The translations under genes were made by a program, and so were the position numbers. The notes under the pieces were generated by a model that saw nothing but the letters and a program-made list of their open reading frames with translations, was not told where the DNA came from and did not search any database. A stretch of DNA of 64,000 bases from Bryobacter sp. (GTDB lineage Bacteria; Acidobacteriota; Terriglobia; Bryobacterales; Bryobacteraceae): NCBI GenBank assembly GCA_022843625.1, contig JALHNH010000020.1, forward strand, positions 1 through 64,000, in the 5' to 3' direction. This document shows positions 36,497 through 45,945 of this stretch, one piece after another; the first letter of the stretch is position 1, and each line of letters opens with the position of its first letter.

Positions 36497-39049
36497 ATGG
36501 GATCGAGTGTTGATTCAAACACGATCGCCGGCTTTCATGAGGAAGCACGCGGGTATCTGCCTGGACTGGCGGAATGTCTGCGACGTCTTGGTGAAGCGCA
36601 GGCCGAGACGGAAGCGCTGGGAGAGATGCACCGGCTAGTGCATTTGATTCGCGGGGCGAGCAGTGTTGTGGGACTGGGGCAACTGGCTCAATTGAGCGAG
36701 GGGCTGGAAACTTATGTCGATGATCTGGCCGGTGGTGTTGTGGAGTGGGACGAGCAGACACTGGGGATTCTTGCCGAGGCAGTGGAAGGGATCCGGGTGA
36801 ATCTGGAGGAAGGACCGGTGGTGCGGACGGGGCCTGCGGAAGTATCGATAGCGGTTGATCCGGAGATTTTATCGGGCTTTCTGATTGAGGCTCAGGAGGC
36901 GCTGGAGATTGTAGCCGGGAAGCTGCGGCTGATTGAAGACAAAGGAGCGCTGCTTGAGATTCGGCGTGCAGTGCATACGCTTAAGGGTGCCGGTGCAATG
37001 GTGGGGTTGAGTGCTCTGAGTTCGGTGGCTCATCGGATGGAAGATGCGCTTGACGCTCTGTACGAGGGCCAGGCAATGCTCGATGCGGGGCTTGCGGGTT
37101 TGCTGGAAGACACAACAGATTTGTTGGTTCGGTTGGTGGAGGCGGGCGGAACAGACGTTTCAATTGAAGCCGGGATCCCCACACTGTTTTTGCGTTACCG
37201 CCCGGATGAGGTGATTGAGACGCGGGTGGTTGAGCCTTCGATGCCGGAGAGCGTGGAAGCTGGACAATATGTGCGGGTGCCGCTGGAGAAGGTAGACGAA
37301 CTGGTTCGAATGGTGAGCGAGTTGTTTGTGCATCGTTCCACGTTTGAGAGGACCCTGGGCAAGTTTGGGCATGAGGTTGGAGAGTTGTCGCTGTCGCTTG
37401 AGCGATTGCAGCGGTTGGGGACATCGTTCCAGGAAGAGCAGGTATTGGTTCAGGCTGGGGTGTCGACAGGCGGGGGGAGTGCAATTGCGACTGAGTTTGA
37501 TGCACTAGAATTTGATCGCTATACGCAGTTGCATACTCATTCGCGGGATCTGAATGAGACAGCGGCGGATTTGGGTGCTGCTGAGACACAGCTTCGGGTT
37601 TTGCAGGATGATTTTGATGGATTCCTGAGCGTTGAGAAGCAGTTGAGTTCACAAATTCAGGAACGGCTGATGCGATTCCGGATGGTGCCGATGTCGACGC
37701 TGGAGGCGCGGTTGCGGCGGACTGCTCGGATGGCGGCGGCGCAGTGCGGGAGGCTGGTTGAGCTTGTAATTGAGGGTGGCACGGTTGAGCTGGACAAGAC
37801 GTTGCTTGAGAAGATCAGCGGGCCGCTGGAGCATCTGCTGCGGAATGCGGTGGCGCATGGGATTGAGACGCCGGAAGAACGGCGGCGTTGCGGAAAGCCG
37901 GAGGCGGGGCGGATTGAGTTGAAGGTGGTGAATGAAGGGGCGCAGGTGGTGATGCGCCTGAGCGATGACGGGGGTGGGCTGCGGAAGTCGCGGATTCTTG
38001 CACGTGCGATGGAGACAGGGTTGATTGCGGGTGAGGAAGTGGATGAGGAGGAGATCTATGGGTTGCTGTTTCGACCGGGATTTTCGACGGCTGACGATGT
38101 GACAGAGTTGGCTGGCCGGGGCATTGGGCTGGATGTAGTGAAAAACAGCGTTGAGGACATGAAGGGGAGCCTGAATGTGGAGTCGGCGGAGGGACGAGGG
38201 ACGAGCTTTTCAATGCGCCTTCCGGTGACGCTGGCGATTACGAAAGTGTTGATGGTGGAGACACAGGGGCAAATGTTTGGGCTGCCGATTGCTTCGGTGC
38301 GTGAGGTGGCGCGGGTGGCGGCGGTGGACGTGGAACGCAGAGCGAATGGGGATCTGGTTCGGATTGGCGGTGGACTGGTAAGGTTGCTAGGGCTTGATGA
38401 GGTGCTTGGGTTGGCTGGTAGCGGGGAGGAGCCGGCGAGTATGCTGGTGGCGTTGGTGAAGAATGGAGATGATGACTTTGCGTTGGGCATGGAACGCATT
38501 GTGGAAGCGCGGGAAGTTGTGGTGAAGCCGCTCAGTGGATTGATTGGGAGAGCACCGCATCTGGTGGGTGCGGCGGCGTTGGGTGATGGGCGGATTGTGC
38601 CGATTTTGAATGCCGGAGCACTTGCGGATGGACGTGGGATGAAACGGAAAGCAGTGCGTGGTGTAGCCGTTGCACGCAAGAGTCTGGATGTGTTGATCGT
38701 CGACGACTCACTCAGCGTTAGGCGCGTGCTGGCGAGTTTGATGTCGAGACAGGGATGGAACCATGCGCAGGCCAAGGATGGCGTGGAGGCAATGGAGCAT
38801 CTGAGACGAGTGGGTGTGGTGCCGGATCTAATTTTGATGGACGTTGAAATGCCGCGGATGGATGGGTTTGAATTAACGGCGGCATTGCGTGCGGATTGGG
38901 CTTTCGAGCATGTGCCGATTGTGATGTTGACTTCGCGAGGTGGGGATAAACACCGGGCAAAGGCGTTTGCTGTTGGAGTAACTGAGTATCTGGTGAAGCC
39001 TTATCAGGAAGAGCAGCTTCTGGAGACGATTTTACGGCTGGTTGGGTAG
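36497..39049 (+). CDS. CheA/ChpA-like hybrid histidine kinase (2 Hpt, HATPase, CheW, REC)
   Basis: HLIRGASSVVG and HTLKGAGAMVG Hpt motifs; LEHLLRNAVAHGIETPEERRRCGKP; DVVKNSVEDMKGSL; C-term LIVDDSLSVRRVLASLM..LILMDVEMPRMDGFEL. Confidence 0.95.
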   Translation: MGSSVDSNTIAGFHEEARGYLPGLAECLRRLGEAQAETEALGEMHRLVHLIRGASSVVGLGQLAQLSEGLETYVDDLAGGVVEWDEQTLGILAEAVEGIRVNLEEGPVVRTGPAEVSIAVDPEILSGFLIEAQEALEIVAGKLRLIEDKGALLEIRRAVHTLKGAGAMVGLSALSSVAHRMEDALDALYEGQAMLDAGLAGLLEDTTDLLVRLVEAGGTDVSIEAGIPTLFLRYRPDEVIETRVVEPSMPESVEAGQYVRVPLEKVDELVRMVSELFVHRSTFERTLGKFGHEVGELSLSLERLQRLGTSFQEEQVLVQAGVSTGGGSAIATEFDALEFDRYTQLHTHSRDLNETAADLGAAETQLRVLQDDFDGFLSVEKQLSSQIQERLMRFRMVPMSTLEARLRRTARMAAAQCGRLVELVIEGGTVELDKTLLEKISGPLEHLLRNAVAHGIETPEERRRCGKPEAGRIELKVVNEGAQVVMRLSDDGGGLRKSRILARAMETGLIAGEEVDEEEIYGLLFRPGFSTADDVTELAGRGIGLDVVKNSVEDMKGSLNVESAEGRGTSFSMRLPVTLAITKVLMVETQGQMFGLPIASVREVARVAAVDVERRANGDLVRIGGGLVRLLGLDEVLGLAGSGEEPASMLVALVKNGDDDFALGMERIVEAREVVVKPLSGLIGRAPHLVGAAALGDGRIVPILNAGALADGRGMKRKAVRGVAVARKSLDVLIVDDSLSVRRVLASLMSRQGWNHAQAKDGVEAMEHLRRVGVVPDLILMDVEMPRMDGFELTAALRADWAFEHVPIVMLTSRGGDKHRAKAFAVGVTEYLVKPYQEEQLLETILRLVG

Positions 39050-39580
39050 TTGTTTGTAGTAGATGCTGGTGGGTTCCAGAGTGGCTGTGTGGGTGGTGCG
39101 GGCGTAGTTGGGGATGGTGCCGGAGAGTTGGTAGCCGAGGGATTGGTAGAGAGGTTCGGCAGAACTGCCGGTTACTGTGTCGAGGGTGATGAGAGTACGA
39201 TTTTCGTCGATGGCAATGTGTTCGATGGCGGTCATGAGTGCGCGGGCGAGGCCCTGGCGGCGGTGTTCAGGATGGACGAGGAGCTTGGCAACCTCGGCGC
39301 GGTGCTGCTGGTTTGGTGGCATGTCGAGAATCAACTGAACCGAGGCGACGATGGTATTGGTTGCGGTATGACGGGCGATGAGGATGTGACGCTGGTAACT
39401 GTTGGCTTGGGGGAGGATTTTGGTGCGCCACCAGTCGAGGGAATCCTGGTGGGTGAAGGGAAGAATGAAGCTTACGCTGGCACCGTCGTGGACAGTCGCG
39501 TGGAGGAGGGTTGCGAGTTGGTGGAGATCGGTATCGAGAGTCCTGGTAGGTGGCCAGGACTCGATGATGTAACTTTGCAT
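39032..39580 (-). CDS. GNAT family N-acetyltransferase
   Basis: AEVAKLLVHPEHRRQGLARALMTAIEHIA..LYQSLGYQLSGTIPNYA. Confidence 0.92.
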   Translation of the reverse strand: MQSYIIESWPPTRTLDTDLHQLATLLHATVHDGASVSFILPFTHQDSLDWWRTKILPQANSYQRHILIARHTATNTIVASVQLILDMPPNQQHRAEVAKLLVHPEHRRQGLARALMTAIEHIAIDENRTLITLDTVTGSSAEPLYQSLGYQLSGTIPNYARTTHTATLEPTSIYYKQLPNQP

Positions 39581-39595
39581 TCGACTTAGTCCAGC

Positions 39596-42061
39596 TTAAG
39601 GCAAAGCTGAGCAAGGGAGGGTGGCGGTGCGGATGGCGTTACCGCCGGTTTCGCTGTCGTCGGCCCAAAACGCGAGGCGTTGGCCGGCGGAGCATTGGCC
39701 GATGGTGAAGCCTTCGTTGTTGAGATTGGGCATTAGGGCGGGACGCTCGTAGCGGAGGGCGGGGCTGAACTTGTTGGTTGCATCGATGCGGAGGACGATC
39801 ATGCGACCGTCGCAGGTGTTGTCGCACACGGCCCAGAGGTCATTGAGGGTGAGGTCGAAGTGGAGGTCCATGACACCGGCGAGGCCGGTAGAGATGGTGG
39901 CGATGCGGGTGAAGGTGCCGTTGGTTTGATTGAGAGCGTAGGCGTAGATGGTGCCGTTGGCTTCGAGGCCGACAAAGAAGAGGCCAGTGCCGTGGTCTGG
40001 GTAGTCGGCGGGATTGTAGGCGCGGTTCTTGCTTTCGTCGATGAAGTTGCGGGAGGTGAGGTAGGAGTCAGGAACGAAGGTGATGCCTTCGAGGCCGACG
40101 TTGGGGCCGACCGGGGGAAGGTCTGCGGTAAGGTTCCATTCCATGTTGGCGGTGAGGGTTGCGCCGGGGGCGGCGGGATCGACTCGGAGGATGCTGTTGC
40201 GGCTGACGGAGTTGTTTGCGTTGTCTCGCTCGGTGGCTATATAGAGGAGGCCGTTGACGATGGTGACGCCTTCTGCGTCGGCGTCGCCGGTGCCAGTGGG
40301 ATAACGGAGGGCTTTGGTGGCGGACGGGTCTGGACGCCAGAGGCCAGCGTCGAGGCGGAGACGGAAGACGGAGCCGGGGCCGTTGCGGACGGCCCAGAGG
40401 GTGGAGTCTGGGGCGAAGGCGAGCCCACTGAGGTTGCCATTGAAGGTGGCAGGGGGATCTACGACTGAGATCTCGCGTGAGCCGGGCCAGGCGAGGAAGG
40501 AGACATCACCGGGGCAGGCGTTGACGGTGCCTTTGGTGGAGGAGCTGGTGTTGGTGAAAGCGCCGGTACCGTTGGGGCAGCGGCCGTAGGTGGAGGTGGC
40601 GTGGGTGGTCCAGGAGTAGGAATCGATCAGGGTGGAGGTGTTGTCGAAGAGGCGGGCGGTGTCGGCTGCATTGAGAGTAATTTGCTCGATTACGAGGTAG
40701 CCGCTGGCCGGGATGGTGGTGTTGGCAGGGATTGTGTGGGAGTTGGTGTCAGTGCTATTGCGGACGATGTAGCCGGAGACATCGACAGGTGAGGCTGAGG
40801 GGTTGATGAGCTCGACCCAGTCGCTGGGGGTGCCGCCGTCGGACTCGACTTCGTTGATGCGAATGGGGGAGCCGCAGTTGTTGGCGGTGCCTTTGGTGGA
40901 GGTTGAGTTGGGAGTGAGAGGACCTGTGCCGTTGGGGCAACGGCCATAGGTGATGGCGGCATGGGCGGTCCATTCATAGGAGTCGGCGAGAGTGCCGTCG
41001 GGACGGTAGAGACGGGCGGAATCGGCAGCGCCTAGACCGAAGTTGAAGTCTGCTTCTTCCAGAAGGAGATAGCCGCCCGGGGCAACGATGGCGGTGGCCG
41101 GGAGGGCGAAGGTGCGGGAGTTGTCGTTGTCTTTGAAGATGTAGCCGGCGAGGTTGATGGGCGTGGTGCCGACGTTGTAGAGTTCGACCCAGTCGCCGGG
41201 GGTGCCGCCGTTGGATTCGACTTCGTTGATGCGGATTGTGGTGGCGGCGGGGCAAGCGTCTGAGTTGGAGGTGGCGATGGTGACGGGGTTGCTAAGGATT
41301 GCGCCGGTGCGGACCTGGATCATCACCTGGCAGTTGAGGGCTGCGGTAGAGGGGAGAGTGAAGACGATCTGATCTAGGCCAGGATAGCCCTGGGAGCGGC
41401 CGGCGTAGAGGGGAGTGACTTCGGTGCCGTTTATGAGAACGCGGATTTGAGCGGCTGCGGTTTGGTCGCCGGAGGTGCCGCCGTTGTCTGAGGCTGTGTC
41501 TGGACCGAGGCCGGTGCCCCAGAGATCGATGCGCTCACCGGGGCGAGCGGGACGGGTGTCGAAGTCGCCGATGCGACCCTGATTGGTGTTGCGCTGGAGG
41601 ATGAATTTGCCGTCGAGGGTGGCCTGAACGGCGCCTGCACCGTCGCCAGAGACGGTGACGATGCCGGGCTTACGGGCGACTACGGCGGTGCGGAAGGGGG
41701 CCGAGACGGCAGTGCCGGTGGTGACGCGGAGATCGTAGGAGCCGGTGGGGACGGTTGAGGGCAGGACGGCGGCGAGTTGGTTGACGCCGGATTGGTTATA
41801 GGTGTAGACAAGGCGAGCGGAGATGGCTGGTGCGCCGCCGGTGGGAGTCAGTGAAATGCCGACGGTGTTGAGGGTGGTGGGATAGGAGGGGGCAGCGGCA
41901 GTGGCGAGGCCGGCTGGGCTGAGGTTGGTGCCTTTGACTACGAAGACGGAGCCTTGGGCGATGTTGGGAGTGTAGGCCGCACCGTCGAGGACTGCGTTGA
42001 CGACGGGCTGCGCGAAGGTGGTGAAGGCGGAGAGGATGAGGAGGAGTGAGGTGCGGAGCAT
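39596..42061 (-). CDS. secreted protein with TIGR03437-like domain, two lamin-tail (LTD) domains and C-terminal esterase-like phytase-type propeller
   Basis: IRINEVESNGGTPGDWVELYNVG and IRINEVESDGGTPSDWVELINP; LSGLAFAPDSTLWAVRNGPGSVFRL..LEGITFVPDSYL. Confidence 0.8.
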   Translation of the reverse strand: MLRTSLLLILSAFTTFAQPVVNAVLDGAAYTPNIAQGSVFVVKGTNLSPAGLATAAAPSYPTTLNTVGISLTPTGGAPAISARLVYTYNQSGVNQLAAVLPSTVPTGSYDLRVTTGTAVSAPFRTAVVARKPGIVTVSGDGAGAVQATLDGKFILQRNTNQGRIGDFDTRPARPGERIDLWGTGLGPDTASDNGGTSGDQTAAAQIRVLINGTEVTPLYAGRSQGYPGLDQIVFTLPSTAALNCQVMIQVRTGAILSNPVTIATSNSDACPAATTIRINEVESNGGTPGDWVELYNVGTTPINLAGYIFKDNDNSRTFALPATAIVAPGGYLLLEEADFNFGLGAADSARLYRPDGTLADSYEWTAHAAITYGRCPNGTGPLTPNSTSTKGTANNCGSPIRINEVESDGGTPSDWVELINPSASPVDVSGYIVRNSTDTNSHTIPANTTIPASGYLVIEQITLNAADTARLFDNTSTLIDSYSWTTHATSTYGRCPNGTGAFTNTSSSTKGTVNACPGDVSFLAWPGSREISVVDPPATFNGNLSGLAFAPDSTLWAVRNGPGSVFRLRLDAGLWRPDPSATKALRYPTGTGDADAEGVTIVNGLLYIATERDNANNSVSRNSILRVDPAAPGATLTANMEWNLTADLPPVGPNVGLEGITFVPDSYLTSRNFIDESKNRAYNPADYPDHGTGLFFVGLEANGTIYAYALNQTNGTFTRIATISTGLAGVMDLHFDLTLNDLWAVCDNTCDGRMIVLRIDATNKFSPALRYERPALMPNLNNEGFTIGQCSAGQRLAFWADDSETGGNAIRTATLPCSALP

Positions 42062-42191
42062 GGGATTGAGGTGAATGTAAGTAAGGGTGTCACGCGAATG
42101 TTAACTATAGATGAATTTCGGGATTCCGATTGATCAGGCAAATGGAGAAGTTAACAGTAGTGAAACACGGTGCAATTAAGCTGGTAATCTC

Positions 42192-43361
42192 ATGAGGCAA
42201 ATGATTTGGTTGGCGTTTGGCATTTTATTGACCTGGGCGGGGCTTGGGCAGGGACGGCCGGAGGAGCGATGGTGGAAGGGGAATTTGCATACGCATTCGT
42301 TCTGGTCGGATGGAGATGAGTTTCCGGAAATGGTGGCGGATTGGTATCGCGAGCATGGGTATCATTTTTTGACGCTGAGTGACCACAACGTGCTGAGTGT
42401 GGGCGAGAAGTGGATAAAAGTTGGCGGAGATGCGCTTTTGCGTTACGAGGCGAAGTTTGGGAAGGATTGGGTGGAGGCCCGGCGGGGAGAAGTGAGATTG
42501 AAGACGTTTGATGAGGTGAGGAGCCGGGTGGAGGAGCGGGACCGGTTTTTGATGATGCCATCGGAGGAGATCACCGGTCGCTCGGGGGACGGACGGGATA
42601 TTCATATGAATGCGACCAATCTCGGTGAAGTGTTGCCGGTGGAAGTGGGCGGGACGCTAGCGGATACGATTGTCCGGAATCAGCAGGCAGTGATGGCTTC
42701 GGCCAAGCGGACCGGGCGGCCGGTGATGTTTCATGTGAATCATCCGAACTATAAGTGGGGAGTGAGTGCGGACGCTCTGGCGGCAGTGGCGGACTTGCAG
42801 TTTGTCGAGATATGGAATGGTGTGGACAACGATAACGATCCGGGGGACGCGACACATATCAGTTCAGAGGCGATGTGGGACGTGGCGAATGCGTTGCGGA
42901 TGACGCAGTATGGACGGGGGCCCTTGTATGGACTGGCGACAGACGATGCGCATGACCATCAGCCCGGGAAGACACGGGCGATTCCGGGGAGGGCTTGGGT
43001 GATGGTAAAGGCACGTTTTTTGAGCACGGAGTCGTTGCTGAATGCGATGAGTTCCGGTGAGTTTTATGCGTCGAGTGGGGTAAGGCTGAAGGACGTTCGC
43101 TTTGATCGTGAGGCGCGGCGTCTGGATTTGGCTATAGAGGGAGTGGCTGGTGAGAAGTTTGTGACCAAGTTTGTGGGGGTGAAGAAGGGTGGGAAAGCGG
43201 GTGTTGTTCTGGCTGAGGTGGCAGGCACCAATCCGAGTTATGCGATGCGTGGGGATGAGTTGTATGTAAGGGCGGTGGTGAGTTCTTCGCTTACACCGGA
43301 GGTGCCTTCACAGGAAGATCCGTATCAGCGGGCCTGGACACAGCCGGTAGGTTGGAGATGA
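42192..43361 (+). CDS. secreted PHP-domain metal-dependent phosphoesterase-like protein
   Basis: Signal peptide; KGNLHTHSFWSDGDEFPEMVADWYREHGYHFLTLSDHN. Confidence 0.85.
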   Translation: MRQMIWLAFGILLTWAGLGQGRPEERWWKGNLHTHSFWSDGDEFPEMVADWYREHGYHFLTLSDHNVLSVGEKWIKVGGDALLRYEAKFGKDWVEARRGEVRLKTFDEVRSRVEERDRFLMMPSEEITGRSGDGRDIHMNATNLGEVLPVEVGGTLADTIVRNQQAVMASAKRTGRPVMFHVNHPNYKWGVSADALAAVADLQFVEIWNGVDNDNDPGDATHISSEAMWDVANALRMTQYGRGPLYGLATDDAHDHQPGKTRAIPGRAWVMVKARFLSTESLLNAMSSGEFYASSGVRLKDVRFDREARRLDLAIEGVAGEKFVTKFVGVKKGGKAGVVLAEVAGTNPSYAMRGDELYVRAVVSSSLTPEVPSQEDPYQRAWTQPVGWR

Positions 43362-44563
43362 CGGACAGGTTTGCGGTTGCGCAGCAGCGGGTGCTGTGGG
43401 GGGTGATGGTTTGCTACCTGTTCTTTTATACGGGGCGGCAGAATCTTGGCTTTGCCGTGAAGGGAATGCGAGGGGAGCTGGGGTTCTCTGCGACCGATAT
43501 TGCCTGGTTGAATGCGGCGCTGTTGCTTGGATATGGACTGGGACAGGTGTTGAACGGGAACCTGTCGGATATGTTCAGCGCGAGGCGAATGGTGGCGGCT
43601 GGGGCTGTATTGTCTCTTTGTTTGAACTGGGGATTCAGCTTTGTGGGTTCGGCGGCTGCGGGGATGACGATCTGGTTTGCGAATGGGTTAGTGCAGTCTT
43701 CTGCTTCGCCGGCGCTGAGGCGGTTGATTGTGGACTGGTTTCCGCAGGCTGAACGTGGAAGGGCACTGGGGTATCACTTACTCACGGCGGGCTTTTCGAG
43801 TTCGTTGACTTATGCACTTTGTATCTGGACGCTGACTGGCTTTGACTGGCGGTGGGTGTTCCGGTTGCCGGTACTTACGATTCTGATTGGGACAGGATTG
43901 TTCCTGTGGCTGGTGAAGGATCATCCGCGGGATCTTGGGTTGCCGGAACTGCCTGCAGAGGAAGCGGAATTGGCGGCAGCGAAATCGGGTGAGACGCCGA
44001 TGGAGCGATACCGGATGGTGTTGCGGTGCAGGCCGTTTTTGTTGTGCTGTCTTTCGATTGGATTTGAGAGCATGGTGCGTTATGGGCTGTTGAGCTGGGT
44101 ACCTGTGCACTTTTTGAAGACATCGAATTTGTGGGTGACGCTTGGGTTGCCGATCGGCATGGCGCTGGGCGCGTTTAGTGCAGGTTTGTTGACGGACAAA
44201 TGGTTTGCGCACAGGCGGGCGTGGGTGGCGAGCGGGCTGATGGCCGGGGCGGCGGGAGCGACGTTTTTGTTGAGCCTGATGCCAACGGATTCGCCATTTG
44301 CGTTTGCATTGCTGGCCGTTGCGGGTTTTCTTGTGTATGCGCCGCAGGCTTCTTATTGGGCGCTGGGACCTATGCTGGTGGGGCGGGACCGGGCGGGTAC
44401 GTCAACCGGCATTATGGATGCGGTAGCTTATGCGTTTGCGGCGCTTGGGCAGGTGGCGATTGGATGGACGATTGATGCCACGGGATCGACGTTTCCGGTA
44501 TTTGTGCTGCTGGCGGTTGCTTGTGTGTTGGGGGCGATTGTGATCTTGCCGGTGAGGCGATGA
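43358..44563 (+). CDS. MFS transporter, organophosphate/phosphonate-type candidate
   Basis: FFYTGRQNLGFAVKGMRGELGFSATDIAWLNAALLLGYGLGQVLNGNLSD; ATGA overlap with upstream gene. Confidence 0.88.
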   Translation: MTDRFAVAQQRVLWGVMVCYLFFYTGRQNLGFAVKGMRGELGFSATDIAWLNAALLLGYGLGQVLNGNLSDMFSARRMVAAGAVLSLCLNWGFSFVGSAAAGMTIWFANGLVQSSASPALRRLIVDWFPQAERGRALGYHLLTAGFSSSLTYALCIWTLTGFDWRWVFRLPVLTILIGTGLFLWLVKDHPRDLGLPELPAEEAELAAAKSGETPMERYRMVLRCRPFLLCCLSIGFESMVRYGLLSWVPVHFLKTSNLWVTLGLPIGMALGAFSAGLLTDKWFAHRRAWVASGLMAGAAGATFLLSLMPTDSPFAFALLAVAGFLVYAPQASYWALGPMLVGRDRAGTSTGIMDAVAYAFAALGQVAIGWTIDATGSTFPVFVLLAVACVLGAIVILPVRR

Positions 44564-45162
44564 TGGAAGAAAGGATGTTTATGAGTCGTAACGTGGAATC
44601 GGTAGTTGAAGAAGTTTTTGAGCTTTTGACTCGCACAGGTGGCGAGCAGTATTTTGGCGAGGCAGTATCGAAGCTGGTACATGCGGAGCAGTGTGCGTGG
44701 TTTGCAGAGAAGGCTGGGGCGGATGTTGAGCTTGTGCTGGCTTCGCTGTTGCATGACATCGGGCATTTGCTGGAGCATGAGATGGCGGTGCGGGATGAGC
44801 GGGTGGGCGTTGTAAATCATGATGAGCTGGGAGAGATGTGGTTGCTCGAGCGCGGGTTTGGGCCCAGGCTGGCGAGGCTTGTGGGCGGTCACGTGGATGC
44901 CAAGCGCTATTTGACTGCGACGAATGTGGCTTATATGGAAAAGCTTTCTGATGCAAGTAAAGAGACGCTGGTTTTGCAGGGTGGGCCGATGGATGCGGCG
45001 GATGCAGCGGCTTTTGCCTCCCAGCCGGAGTTGAGGGATATATTGCGTTTGCGGAGCTGGGATGAGATGGCGAAAGACCCGGAGTTGCTGGTGCCCGATA
45101 TCGAGAGTTACCGGCGGCGGATGGTGGATTATCTGACTGGCTTAGGGTCGCTCGCCGTTTGA
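44560..45162 (+). CDS. HD-domain protein of phosphonate operons, PhnZ-like
   Basis: GGEQYFGEAVSKLVHAEQCAWFAEKAGADVELVLASLLHDIGHLL; ATGA overlap with MFS gene. Confidence 0.8.
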   Translation: MMEERMFMSRNVESVVEEVFELLTRTGGEQYFGEAVSKLVHAEQCAWFAEKAGADVELVLASLLHDIGHLLEHEMAVRDERVGVVNHDELGEMWLLERGFGPRLARLVGGHVDAKRYLTATNVAYMEKLSDASKETLVLQGGPMDAADAAAFASQPELRDILRLRSWDEMAKDPELLVPDIESYRRRMVDYLTGLGSLAV

Positions 45163-45945
45163 AAGGCGGTGGTTGATGTGGTCAATGACCGAGGGGAGAT
45201 CCGCTACGGAGTCGATGATGTAGTCGGCACCGAGGGATTTGAATTTGGCATAGGCGGTCTGGAAACGTTGCTCGCGATCTTCGGTTGAGAGGGCGGCGAG
45301 GGCTTCTTGCGAGAGGCCGATCTCGTTGCCTGTCGCTACGATCGAGACAGCCCAGGCGCCGGCGGCTTTGGCTTCGGCAATGTCGATGGGGGTGTCGCCT
45401 ACTTTGATGAAGGTGTGGAGCGGGTAAAGGCCCATGTGTTTTGCGGCGTGGTAGATCATCCAGGGGGCAGGACGGCCGGTGCCGACGAGGTCTGGGGTCA
45501 TGAAGATTTCGGGCGTGAAACCGCCAGCTGCGGTAGAAGCTTTTACGGGGCCGAGCATGCCGGAATCAAAGCCTGTGGTAGTGGCGTAGCGGATCTTGCG
45601 GCGGACAAGTTCTTCGACGAGTTCTTTCACGCCAGGGAGCACTTCCACGTGGTTCGCGAGGGTTGCGATCTGGACGGCTGTGAACTCAGGGTAGATGGCG
45701 TCGACATCTGCGGCTGTGGGTGGCTGGCCTTTGAGGGCGATCCATTGGGCATGGATTTCAGGCTCGTTGAGCATGGCCCAGATGTGGTCCCATTTGTGAG
45801 AGCCCATAGGGCCGCGGGCTTGAGCTTCAGTAGCTTTGATGCCGTGTCGGCGGCATAGCTCTACGAAGGCGACTACAGGGCCGCGACTGCCGAAGTCGAT
45901 GACGGTACCGGAGAGGTCGAAGATAATGGCTTGTACAGTGTTCAT
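45142..45945 (-). CDS. phnX: phosphonoacetaldehyde hydrolase (HAD superfamily)
   Basis: Start re-assigned to MNTVQAIIFDLSGTVIDFGSRGPVVAFVELCRRHGI; ARGPMGSHKWDHI carries the Schiff-base Lys context. Confidence 0.88.
   Translation of the reverse strand: MNTVQAIIFDLSGTVIDFGSRGPVVAFVELCRRHGIKATEAQARGPMGSHKWDHIWAMLNEPEIHAQWIALKGQPPTAADVDAIYPEFTAVQIATLANHVEVLPGVKELVEELVRRKIRYATTTGFDSGMLGPVKASTAAGGFTPEIFMTPDLVGTGRPAPWMIYHAAKHMGLYPLHTFIKVGDTPIDIAEAKAAGAWAVSIVATGNEIGLSQEALAALSTEDREQRFQTAYAKFKSLGADYIIDSVADLPSVIDHINHRLSNGERP

Noticed and set aside
36981-37652. 223-aa minus-strand ORF inside cheA/chpA
   Set aside because: Pro/Ser/Gln-rich antisense frame over a well-conserved CheA sequence; no motif or RBS.
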